A stretch of DNA of 64,000 nucleotides from Leucocoprinus leucothites (taxonomy: Eukaryota; Basidiomycota; Agaricomycetes; Agaricales; Agaricaceae). The DNA is taken from assembly GCA_013368445.1 (NCBI GenBank), contig JAACJO010000009.1:620001-684000 (forward strand), written 5' to 3'. Below are positions 23,538 through 34,473 of the stretch, in pieces. How positions within the stretch are numbered: the first letter of the stretch is position 1; each line of letters opens with the position of its first letter. A program made the translations under genes and the position numbers. The notes beneath the pieces were generated by a model, which saw only the letters and a program-made list of their open reading frames with translations, made no database searches and was not told the origin of the DNA.

Positions 23538-26500
23538 TCAACTAACGCCATTCACCCCAGCACCACTCCCAAGAACACCTCCGCAACCAGGCGCAGGCGA
23601 ACCCCCAGCATCAGCAACTTCCTCCTCCTCCCAAAGCGTCTTCCCCTGCCAACACTCAGGGAACGGATACCAACTTGGTCTCAGTTCATATATACCCAAT
23701 ATCCCCTCTGGATCTTCATCGTCCGAGTCCCAGACTTCGTCTTCGGGCACCTCCTCTTCCTCCTCTTCTCCTATTGAATCTTCTTGTGTTGCAGAAGGGA
23801 GGGTGAGGTTGGTGGTAGAGGATGCGAGAGTGGATGAAGCAGGAGGAGAGGTAGCGTTGTTTGTCGAGGTAGCACCATCAGCAAACGTACTTGACGTTCT
23901 GAAATTCATGAAATAATCCTGCCTATCTCCTGTACCACCACTGCCAGTACTCATCGGCGCAGGCGACGACGCCAGTGGCACCGACAAGTTACTCCCACTA
24001 TTATTTCCACCAAACGCAGCAGCAGTGGTCGAACTAATACTTCCACTCATCCGATGATGCTGATGATGTTGAGTATGATGTGGCGGGGGCGAATACGCCG
24101 CCGTTATAGGACTCGACATCGTAGATATTTGGGAATCAGGTGACGACATCGACGTGTACCCACTCGTCGATTGATACATGTATGATGTCGTCGAGCCTGG
24201 CGAGAACAGGCTGCCACCCGCACCAGTAACACCAGAGGAAGAGGAAGCGACAGCGGAAGCAACACCAGCGGCAAACTGCTCTCTCGCCAAAGCTAAGTTC
24301 TGATGACTCGAGGGATGAGAAAGGGGCGTGGTTATACGTGAAGGTGTTGTCCCCGAAGGAGTCGTGTGGATAGAGGCAGAGGATGTGGTAGCGACTGATG
24401 TACGACGAGTAACTGTCGCTGAACCTTTGTTCACTGGTTCTTCGGCCTGCTTCAACCCAAGTCAGTAAAAAAAGACTAAATCCGCATAACATAACATGCA
24501 AACGGCTTACCATCTCCTCACCCTCCTCACCACTCGCGCTACCACCACTTCCCTCCTGTCTTCTCCTAGCCCTACTCAACGCACCAGCCTCCTCCCTCTG
24601 CTTCAGCCTCTCCAGCCTCTTAACTTCCCTCTCCTCTCTCAACCTAACCACTTTTTTCTCCCTCCTCAACTCCCACTCCCTCTGCATCTCCGGCGTAAAC
24701 CTCCTCCTCTCAATCTCCCAATCCAACCATCTATCATCCATCCGATGCGGACCCGGGCGTTTGCGGTATTCAAAGCCAACACGTGTGAGTTGGCCGAGTG
24801 TTTTGGCGAAATAGTGTGCACACTTTTCGCGTTCCAGATGCCATTTCGGTGTTGTTTGGGTATTTGAGCGAGAGGAGAGGGAGGTGGACATGGTGTGGAA
24901 TGTAGATGTGCTGACGCCAGAAGACGTGGATGCGGAAGGCGTGATTGGGAAAGGTGTAGCTAGCGTGGTCGGAGATACGAGTGTAGATATGGTTGTAGAC
25001 GAAGATGAACTGAGAGTGGCGGCGAGAGTATCGTCGTTGATACCACATATATGTGCTTTGTGTGGTGTACAATCGTGCACTGGTTCTTGTTCTTCGAATT
25101 GCACACCCAGACGTAAACTTCGCAGTGTCCGTCGAACCGGTTTCAAATTATTCACATAATCGGACTAATGAAAAAAGAGTCAGCATGGTGACCCACAAAA
25201 AGTAAGGAAATACACGTACCCAAGGTGCAACCTCACGTCCATCTTGGTAACCACACTGCTCAACCTCCAATACCTCAATCTTTGGAAACCTTTCCGCTAA
25301 AAACTTGCAAAAGTCGGGCTCAATCTTCTCCCCAAGCATGACCCTCAAATGTTTCAACACCTTATTCTTATGTACAACATCAGGCCTCGGAGGGACCACC
25401 TCCTTCTCCGACTCCTTCTGCGCATGCCTTGCACCACCAGTGGCACTACTATGATGGTGGTGGTGGTGATGGTGATGATGATGATGATGGTGCCCACCAT
25501 GCTTCGACTGTGGTTTCGGCGGAATCGTTCTTGGAGCAGGGGTACCCGCAGCCGAAATCTCATTCAACATCTTTTGCAATACGCGCTTCGTAAATGCAAC
25601 AGCAGGATCAGCAATATCACTGATAGCGAGAATAGCCAGACGTTCGACGCCTTTCATGAAGTAGCCCACTCGGTCGAGGTTGCACGCGTCTGATATGGCA
25701 AGACTCTCGATCTGCTCGAGGAGGGATCCGTGATTGCCCTTTGATGATGTGTATTCCGGTGCTGCTGGTATGACTTTGAAAAGGGCATCGCCGCGTACAG
25801 GTGATTTGGCGAATAAGAGCCGCAGTTCCTTGAGCCTCGGCATCTTATTAACGACATCCACGAGCTCTGTACCCGTTTGTCTAGGCGGGTGGCCAGTCAT
25901 AAAAAGCGACTCGAGCCTGGGCCAATCGTGCTGAGCAAACTCGTCGAGCGTGCACAGATCGCCCGAGACTTGGACATGGGTAAGCGAGGTAGGCTTGCCT
26001 ACGTCAAAGAGGAAAGCGGAGGCAGCATAACGCGCCAGGATATCGTTCTTGTACTTTTTCCTATACTCGCGGGAATGGTAGAGTGCTGGGCTGCTATACC
26101 TCGCCTCGTACGGACTCTGACCGACCCTCGGAGCTTCGGCGACAGGGATGAGAAACAGGCGCTCGATGACGAATTCAGGTGGAGATTTTGGGATCATGGA
26201 GATGTAGAGCGGGGTGTCTGTCATCCTGAGTTCGCGGACAGAGGTGCATGTGAGCAGTGCATTGAAAAGAGAGTTGGGCGGAAAGAAAGGGCAGCAGATG
26301 GAAAAAGAGACGAGTGAAGGCATTCTTGGCAGTGCAGTGGCGAGCTTGTCAGTGTGTCTCGGGTGGTAGTCGCCACCGACGTAGTAGCGGTCTCCCCATC
26401 GTGGTGGACTCGCATCAGGCCAATCGTCAGGCCAGATGAGGTCAAATCGTCTACAAATCCAGCATCAGCACATCGCACAGCACGCAGACAACATAGATGA

Positions 26501-26737
26501 TACTCGCGTGAACAGGGGCCAGAGGCTCTCGGGGAAGAAATGGAGGCCAGATTCCTCGTCGTGCTTGTCAGGGTGTGGCCAGCGTACGTGTGCAAAGAGA
26601 TACGGCAGACAGATGTCCCTGAGCTCGCTGTTGGTAGCAGCGAGGGCAGCCAGCATGGAGATGTTCTCCCGCGTCCGCACTGCCGCCAACTTCTTTACCA
26701 CTGGCAATATTTTCTGAGGCTGCAGCTGGTATTGCAT
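23538..26737 (-). CDS. F-box/LRR-like protein with poly-His run
   Basis: Exons 26508-26737, 25220-26450, 24511-25164 and 23538-24449 give 1008 residues. The N-terminus (LQPQKILPVVKKL, then LAALAATNSELRDICLPYLF) looks like a degenerate F-box, and the next 350 residues carry irregular leucine-rich repeats (SLVSFSICCPFFPPNSL, RLESLFMTGHPPRQ, RLKELRLLFAKSP). This fits the large family of agaric F-box-like proteins that pick substrates for SCF ubiquitin ligases. Near residue 405 is a run of 14 His. After a second LRR-like piece comes a charged coiled-coil-like segment (REKKVVRLREEREVKRLERL) and a long Ser/Thr-rich acidic tail. Intron 1 (26451-26507) is only in frame as a GC-AG intron. The 5' end lies just 93 bp from the UBC13 stop. 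Confidence 0.78.
25452..25493 (-). repeat. Poly-His codon repeat (14 codons)
   Basis: An ATG/GTG-type triplet run on the plus strand encodes 14 consecutive His on the minus strand inside the F-box/LRR-like protein. Both CAT and CAC codons are used, so it is not a pure microsatellite. Confidence 0.85.
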
Positions 26738-26830
26738 GGTCGAGGTCAATCTCAATTAACATCCCTATTCTATTTATTATTTATCATCACAGGACCCCAG
26801 CCACCCAATCTGATAACCCGACCCCATCAT

Positions 26831-27801
26831 TCACACCGCGAACTGCTGTGTCCACTCGCGGCTTACTCTCTGCGCATCTGCCTCGTTCTCTTTATAATGC
26901 TTGGCCACATCCGTCGCCAGTGGGTCGTCTGGGTTTGGTGCGCTCAGCAGTGCCTGGATCGACAGGAGCACTGTCCGGATCTGCAGCGCGGGGGACCACT
27001 TGTCTACTCTTTTATGTTAACAGTGTACCTAATAATTATCACTCTAATCTCTATACGCACCTTTGAGGATATCCAAGCAAATTCGTCCGAGTTTATCTAC
27101 AACTGATCTCAGCCTTTTACTTGGTCTGGGTGAGGTGCTACTGACCAATATTGGGATGGTATATCTTGGTCAAGAAACGGACTTTTGGCGGTGCCATCGG
27201 ATACTCTTCAGGAAGGAACAGCTCTAGCTTGAACTTTCCAACTAACAAGAAACTTCAGAAACACCTCTCTAAATTAAACACAATACCACCTACGTGCAAA
27301 AGGACTCCCTTCAGGTCCTTCAATCGTCACATCGAAATACCGCAGGTTATCTTCATGCGGCTCTGCAGAAATTCCTGGCGCAGGATCCGCAACCAGTCGT
27401 TCCGTTTCCTGTTGTTTCCAGGCCAAATTCGTTAGTGCGATGTTATCCATAAAGAGATAACGGGGAGGTTGAACCTTGATAATCCTCTGTATGATTGGAA
27501 CCCGATCAAGATTGAAAGCGTTTGCGAGTATGATCCCATGTGTGCAGTAGAGCAGCCCCCCGGAATTCGAGATAATGGTTCATGCGAGTACGATTGTGCC
27601 GAATAAAGTCGTGTGCGGCATCCATATCAACGTGTACAGCAGCGGGTAGGGGTGAGAGGGTGTTCATGTAAAGTGAGAAAGAGATCGCATATTAAACACG
27701 CCCCCCAAGTGTCGAAGCAACCCCATAAAAACATCAAACGGTTCACGAATTAGCTATACAATCATCTTATATGAACGCGCACGCACCTTCGGTAAAGACA
27801 T
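26831..27801 (-). CDS. UBC13: Ubiquitin-conjugating enzyme E2 Ubc13
   Basis: E2 that, with a Uev/Mms2 partner, builds Lys63-linked ubiquitin chains in DNA damage tolerance and signalling. Six exons: 27787-27801, 27475-27486, 27294-27408, 27146-27241, 27061-27096 and 26831-27003, giving 148 residues. Exon 1 encodes only MSLPK and exon 2 only RIIK; these recreate the conserved family N-terminus exactly. The active-site Cys is in [19 protein letters not shown], and the typical [11 protein letters not shown] and [19 protein letters not shown] segments follow the family closely. The first intron is about 300 nt, far longer than the others (about 50 nt). One oddity: at the exon 3/4 junction the sequence reads SPFALGKF where homologs have SPFAGGKF or SPFEGGVF. 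The UBC13 stop lies 93 bp upstream of the F-box-like gene start. Confidence 0.93.
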
Positions 27802-29473
27802 TCGATCCAAATCTCAACAACTCAAAAATCGGTATATCCCTCGCGTGGCCAACAAAGTCCTCTGTCAAAAAAGGATGCAACGTTTCTTTCTTGAGCTTCC
27901 TTTGCACACACACAGGATTTATCTACAATACCCGTTCAACACCGTTAATTAGCACAAAGGATTAGCCATGAGTAGATCGTCCTCGGGATACAAAACAGGT
28001 GAAATGGAAGTATCACTCACAAACACACAAATTACACCAATATCCAAGTATTTGGAAGGAATAAGAGGAGCACGAGAGACTTTGAAGGAGTCAGGTAGGT
28101 AGACAGGTGGGTAAGCAGCTAACAGCACCGAGCAGGCGCAATGAGCTCGTGGGCGCGTAACCTGCTGACTCATCGTCTTATCTATATTAGTACCGATCAT
28201 GGTCATCACTAATTTACTGATTCCAGCATTGCTGTTCACAGTTTAGAGAAGGGTACGTTGAGTCAAGAGCAAGGATCGTCTCGGAAGCTAGATATTGAAG
28301 AAATTTTCATTTCATTATATTCAAGAATACCTATGAGTCTTCCGGTCAGATTCTACTTGTATCACTCCCTTCACTCGCGAACGTTTGAACATTCAAGATT
28401 ATCACGCGACGACTCGTAGTCATTCAATACGGTGCACTGTATTTTCTGACTTGCAAACAAATACGGTTAAGAGAACGCAAAACATCTGATCTTTGGCAGA
28501 CTTGATTGAGCTACAAAGGATAAGTACTAAGCAGTGCCTCAAATTTCATGAAGGGAGTACTCCAAGTTGGAATGAACAAATTAGCCGTTATTCCCATGTG
28601 CAAATTAGCCCAGCGTATAAGCTGGAGAGCACTGAGAATTTCATCTGCGAGTTGGTGTCATGATTCCCGCTAAGTTCCTAACCTCCCCCGGGCCTTTTAC
28701 TTCTCTGGTATTCATTGTGCTCCTCTGTGTACCTGCGGCCTCTCCTAGTCCGTTTACTTGACTCGGCTGTGCAGTCACCATTGTGCCTGGGATATATAGT
28801 CCTGCACCGCAGATAGACCATTCCTAGCTTGGTCTTCATTGTACCGATCTATATCCTTCCCTTCTCGCTCGTCACGGTTGGTAGGTTCATGACCCAATTC
28901 CCACCACACTGACTCTAACGGGTTGATTCTGGAACAATCAGTCGCAGTTCTATCCATAGCTCAAAGTATAACATGCGGTGAATCAGCCTTATCAGTACTA
29001 TGCTCGAAAATGCCGCTCTTTCGGCCGCATTGAGGGAATCCGTTATCTGCATTAGGCTCTGAACCAGTAAACAAACTACGTCAGTTTGTCGGAGCTTGAA
29101 ATTTTGACGTGGTTCTTCAAGTTCCTAAGCATGTACAACTTCCCCGTACAATGTTGCCGTCATTCATCAAGCTGAAAGTACCTGCCCGCACTACTGATAA
29201 TCTAACTCCACGCCATGAATCATATGGGCTATTCCGTCATCATTGGACCCTGTCAACCTCATAAGCTGATAGAGGAATTGATGTAACCTGGAGCGTATCT
29301 TGACGCCTTTTTGATTTGACGTGCTCTGCTGACCTGGTCTGACTGCGGAATGTAGTTGCTTCTACTGCGCCTCAAGCCTCGTGCTTGATGTCATCTGCCT
29401 AAGGGTAGTTCTCTGCCCTACTTAAAGCCCATGCAGCTGTTGGACAAATTCAACACGTATCCTCCTTCAGACC
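27802..29473. other. Intergenic region upstream of BTB-like gene 1
   Basis: This 1.7 kb has no recognised gene. The last 470 bp (about 29000-29473) are clearly similar to the sequence before BTB copy 2 (about 32080-32468), so the duplication unit included the promoter. A TATA-like CTTAAAG lies near 29421, about 53 bp before the ATG. Confidence 0.5.
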
Positions 29474-31332
29474 ATGGCGACGAAGGAACCTACTCGATCC
29501 CCCTCGGGATTGCCCTCTCTAGGGTGGGGACACAGTCCCGACGTTGAAAAATCTAAAGATGATGTTTGGAGTTCCAATCCCCCTCAGGTTACAAGTTTCA
29601 TCGCATGTCCTCGTTCAAGTCCTCATTCAGGGGTTCCAAGCCCTCGTCCAGGAGCTCCAAGTCCGGATCCTGCAACAACATACACATCTCCCATATGTGG
29701 GTTCGGCTGGCAGTTTCGGCTCAACGAGAGTTATCATTACCAGACGTCCAAGGGAAACGCCCTGGTGCAAGAGCTTGTAGGGCGGAGAGCCCTATCCTTT
29801 CAGCCCCACATGTGCTCTTCAATGCCTCTGCGCAGCGTCAAGGTCACTGTGAAGGCCTCTTATCCCGATGCACTGGATACTAGTAATTCCTCGCACGAGC
29901 GTGTATTTTCCAATGTCGCCATTCGAACCTCTGACGAAGGCGACATTGGAACATACGACGAACCACCACAGTATCGCGGCAGGACTCACTTCCAGATCAC
30001 CATCACCTTTGATCCTTCCGATAAATTATCCTTACCAAACAGCTCCTCGACCAATACCAAGAAAGCGCTTCGATGTTCGCTCGATGCACTTTCTTTTATC
30101 GATACTAAGTTCTATCTCTTTTCAAGAAGGGTAAACAGTCGACCCGCCTGCCCGAAGGTGGTATATGCGAAATCAGAATTGTTGGAAACAAGCAGTCCAT
30201 TTCTAAAGGACCGTGAGTCAGCGCTTCAGCTTTGATCCCATGTTTCCCCCAGCGGGCTGCTGACTTCAATTTACACCCAGTGCTTTCTGAAGGGACAGGG
30301 TTTTCAAGCGGTTCACCCTGTGATCTCTCCGAGGATGTTCCAGAAGAGCTTAATAAACTTGATGAAGGTGCATTCGAATATGACTCCGATAGCGACCTCG
30401 AGGACGGCGAGCCTGAAGTTGTCGGCAAGGGGAAAGAGAAGGGCTCCGGTTCTGAGGAGAAGTACGTATCGAAAAGAGACTTATCAATGCAATTGAGCCC
30501 TGAAAATCATTTCCATCAGGTTGGAGATAGTATCAACTCAGGTGGATGACAAGTTAGCCAACCAGCATCCCGTGAATGGGCGAGCCTTTGCAATCAACGG
30601 GACGGCTTATAAGACGTGTGTTGCTCATTTGGTGAACGACTTTGCGCCTGTTTCCTTACTTATCATAGGTGGAAGGCCTTCATCTACTACACATACACAG
30701 GTGACATCGTCTTTAATCGACTCAAATCAGGGGAAGGCTCCGTCATATCCAGGCCAGTCGCCAAAAAAGACCTCGATGGTGTAAACCCTGTCAGTTGCTC
30801 GCCCAAATCCATGTACCGGTTTGCAGACTATGTGCGTCCCCATACTTAGGATTCTGTATGAATTGGCCATAATTTCTCAACTCCAGGCCGATATCCCGGC
30901 TCTCAAGTCGTTGGCGAAGGAAGGAATCAGGAAGAGTTTATCAAGTTCTAATATCGTCGACGAGTTGTTTTCATCTTTCACATATAAGTTAGTGGGCCAT
31001 ACAATTATGACATGTGTATTGCACCACGGCTTAATTCTTTCCTCAGGTATCAAGAAGTCATTGAGCTTGAAGTTGACTTCCTTGTGGCTAACTTCACACC
31101 CGGAGTTGCGCGTCGGCTTGATGAAATGCTGGAGATGATAGTTTTAGGAGGTAGGCCTCGCTCATTTCGCGTTCTGGCGTTCGCAATGAGACGACTGCGA
31201 GGAGGCAGCAAAGAGGAAGCTTGGAATGCGTTGGATTCACCAGCCAGAGGTAAGAAGAAGAAGGGGAAGGCTCCATTTTCAACTTGGGGGAAAGCCCCGC
31301 ACGGTCCGCCCCCCAGCACTCCGGGGAATTAG
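29474..31332 (+). CDS. MATH-like/BTB-like protein, copy 1 (intact)
   Basis: Exons 29474-30212, 30281-30461, 30520-30615, 30669-30831, 30887-30987 and 31047-31332 give 521 residues. Residues about 30-200 form a beta-rich domain (VWSSNPPQVTSFIACP, ICGFGWQF, HFQITITFDPSDKLSLPNSS) that may be MATH/TRAF-like. A BTB-like fold follows: DTKFYLFSRRVNSRPACPKV and YAKSELLETSSPFLKD. It is interrupted by an acidic, disordered loop of roughly 100 residues, then resumes with AYKTWKAFIYYTYTGDIVF. The tail (SPKSMYRFADYADIPALKSL, RYQEVIELEVDFLVANF-type helices) matches the post-BTB helices of a family expanded in agarics. Such proteins could recruit substrates to Cul3 ligases, but the role is unproven. The C-terminus is basic (RGKKKKGKAPF). 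Copies 2 and 3 lie downstream on the same strand. Confidence 0.8.
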
Positions 31333-32468
31333 GATGGAACAATTGTACATAATCGCATCCAACTGAAAAACTGAAATGTCCGATGAATTAATGGGCTTCT
31401 GTATTTGATGCTTACCACTTTCATGGTTTCTGAACATGTAATGCAGATACTGGATAAAGTACATTGTCGCTCCGGCAGGCTGGTCGCGGGGGCCCAATGC
31501 TCGTAAACCCAGATGTATAGTAACTACTCCGAAATTCGAATCGGTACGATTGAAACTTGTTCCATAGCCTAAGTGAGGATTCCGAGAGAATAGTGCGAAT
31601 ACAGAAGGAATAATAGCAAACATAAAATTCAGGGGATACTGGACTCCTCATATATCCGGCACGCCCTCTGGATAAATCTACCTGGACTCTCGAGTCTCCT
31701 GTTCAATTTTCTGATTGACCTTCACCTGTGGAGTTGACCAGAAAAAGGCAAATATTCGAGTAAGGACTATCCTTAGAAATGCCGATTTGCCATTTCAACA
31801 CCCTATGTTCCGTCTCCTACTCGGGACGAGAGAAACAATCGCAGAACTTTCATAGTTCGTTATTCTTACTCTTCAAGCCAGCTTCTACTTTGCACTTCAG
31901 CGATTTTGAACAGCTTGGAGCTTCGTTGATGGCACACGCTACGAGCAAAGGAGGGCTAGATTGACCTGAGAAGGATACTAAGCGGAGCCTTTTGAATTTT
32001 CGTCAAGGGATCAAAGTCTCTAACGAGTCGAAAATCGTCCATAGCCCAGAAGTTCAAGTAACGTGCGATGGACAAGCTTTGTCGGTATTGTGCTCGCAAG
32101 AGGCATTCTTCCGACCGTGTAAAAGGCTCAGGGAATCCGCTATCTGCGCCGTGATTTCGAGACCGAAATCGGCAGACAGAATCGCATCAGATTGTCGGAG
32201 CTTGAAATTTCAGCGCATCTTTGAACCGCTTTCTACAACTTCGTCAGATTCACAGGCTGATAAGTGAACTGAAATAACCTGGGATGCATCCCGATACCTT
32301 TTGTTTCGACCTGCTCTGCTGGCCCTGTCTTAAATGCGGAATATGGTTACTTCTACTGTACTTCTTCAGCCCCATGCTTGATACCACCTGTTCAAAAGTA
32401 TACACTCTCCCCTATTTAAAACCAAGACCAGTCCCAGGAAACCTCTATCTCGCACATTGTTCCAAACC
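31333..32468. other. Intergenic region between BTB copies 1 and 2
   Basis: This 1.1 kb has no gene recognised. The right third is a duplicate of the BTB copy 1 promoter region, with a TATA-like box at 32413-32420. Confidence 0.45.
32413..32420 (+). promoter_or_regulatory. TATA-like box of BTB copy 2
   Basis: TATTTAAA lies 56 bp before the ATG at 32469. The matching sequence before copy 1 is TACTTAAA, at nearly the same distance. Confidence 0.45.
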
Positions 32469-33590
32469 ATGCCAAACGCTGTTCTCGCAGTCCCAATTTC
32501 ACCCCCAGCTCAAAAAACCGCCCAAAATTTCAAAGGTGACACCTGGCATTCTAACCCGCCTCAGGTTACAAGTTACATCACCTACCCGCGTTTAGAATCC
32601 CCAACCGTTAATTCTCGCACAACCTACATTTCTCCCATATGTGGGTTCGGCTGTCGATTGAACTCTGCGAGAGCTATAATTACCAGATACCGAACTCAAA
32701 CCCTCCAATCCAAGAACTTATCGGATGGACGACCTTGTCCTTCCAGCCCCATATGTGTTCTTCGATGCCCCTGAACAAGATCAACGCTGTTGTGAAGGTC
32801 TCCTACCCCGACGCAAAGGATGCTAACCTAACATCCGAACGAACATTTTCCAAAGTTGCCGTTCAAAGATCCATCCCTGGATCTGGTGAACACAATTTTG
32901 GGACATATTCGGGGCCACCGCAGTACAAAGGAAAGACACATATTCAGGTCACTATCGCTTTTGATCCTTTGGATGGGTTATCCCTACCCAACAGCTCTTC
33001 CAAATACCAAAAAGGCCTTACTTCGGTCCCTCGATACACCTTCCTTTGTCGATACCAAGGTTTATCTCTTCGCAAGCAAGGTCGACGGTCGCCCCGCTAA
33101 CCCCAGAGAAATATTTGCGAAATCAAAGCTATTGGTTTCAAGCAGTGCATTCTTGAAGGATTGTAAGCCATTTTATAGCAGCTTTGCCCGAAAGCCATTG
33201 CTTACTGCTTTCGATCCAGTGTTGTCTCAGAATACTGGGTTTTCGAATGGCACACATTGCGACCTTCTTGAATGTGTGCCAGAAGAGATAGCCAAGTTGG
33301 ATGCAGGTGCATTCAATTACGACTCGGATGGTGATTGAAGATGATGAAGAGCCAAAGCCAATCAACTTGAAGGGGAAGCAGAAGGAACGTGCTACTTCCA
33401 CAGTTGACGAGACAGGGAATGCGTCGAACTTACATTATTGATCCTTGCCGATGGCGATTGAACTTTTTAGTGCGCTTCACCTCATACGACAAAAATTAGG
33501 AATCCAGTTGGAAGTGTCACACAGGACCGGGCAATCGCGATCAGTGGGACTGCGTACAATAGGATTTTGCATGGACCTCGGATGATGTGG
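32469..33590 (+). pseudogene. MATH-like/BTB-like copy 2, decayed and truncated
   Basis: Homologous to copy 1 from its start (SNPPQVTSYITYP is conserved) but broken. Compared with copies 1 and 3, one base is missing near 32655-32668 and two are missing near 33001-33007. Between these points the homologous frame is shifted, and the starting frame runs into a stop at 32772-32774. A further small lesion near 33330 puts a TGA into the acidic loop. The first intron site is still intact (donor near 33164). After a remnant of the GTAY segment (about 33565) the homology ends, so the second half of the BTB region and all post-BTB helices are gone. It retains a recognisable promoter. Confidence 0.8.
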
Positions 33591-34473
33591 AAGTCGGACA
33601 GGCCGAAAGTACAGGAGCCATATCGCTTGGGTCCTGGGGTGCAACGAGTGTAGGAGGAAGTTTTGACCAGGGAAATGGAGGAAATGTGGGAGAATCGCCT
33701 TCGGAATGGTTCCCGAATGCAAAGGCTAAGAGAAAGGTAATGAAGAAAAGGGGAGGGGTATGAGATATCGGCTACGACAAGTCAGCCTATTGACAATGCA
33801 ACGTGTAGATAGTACGCTTTGTTTCTCCAATATGGAATATAGGTTTGAAAGTGACTGGTGACGGTGAAATATCCCGATTATATAGTGATAGTAGAAGATA
33901 TCTTCCGATGTAGTTCGGAAGATAGATACCAGAGGATGAACTCCTTTTAGTCGTCTTATCACACTCTGCGTTTAGAGCTACAAGCTCTCGATGGCGGCGG
34001 CCACCAAACGATCACCACCACTGGTGACAGCCTAAGTGCTTTTGCTGACCTAGGGTCAATTCCTCAATCCCAGTAAGTTCTATTACTCGGCGGTCAGATT
34101 ATCAAATCTATCGTTTAAGACAATTACTGTAGACTATCTGGTTGTGGCGTGAAGGCATGGGACTGAAATGGGAGTGCAGGCATCGGAGTTTGAAAGCCTC
34201 GACTCGGAGGTGCGTTGGTTGATCAGACATCCTGTTCCAAGTCTTGTCTTCCAATAATACTTCTCCTCAGCTTATCAACAGACTGATGCAGCATGCATTC
34301 CATGTTGATGATCTTTAGCCTGATTTTGCCCCTTCACCGACCTTATGTATGGAATGCATTTGCCACGCTTGTGCAAATTGCCAGAGGCCGCATGCCTGGT
34401 GTCCTCATAGGACAATCCCCTTTTCTTAAAGCTCTTACCACTCCGCCAAGCATTCACCTTACATCCTTCAGCC
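33591..34473. other. Intergenic region between BTB copies 2 and 3
   Basis: About 880 bp with no gene recognised. I saw no obvious match to the promoter shared by copies 1 and 2, so copy 3 may have a different upstream history. Confidence 0.4.

Noticed and set aside
27487..27667. Alternative UBC13 start at an ATG near 27667
   Set aside because: It would give an N-terminus unlike any Ubc13, whereas MSLPK at 27787-27801 matches the family exactly.
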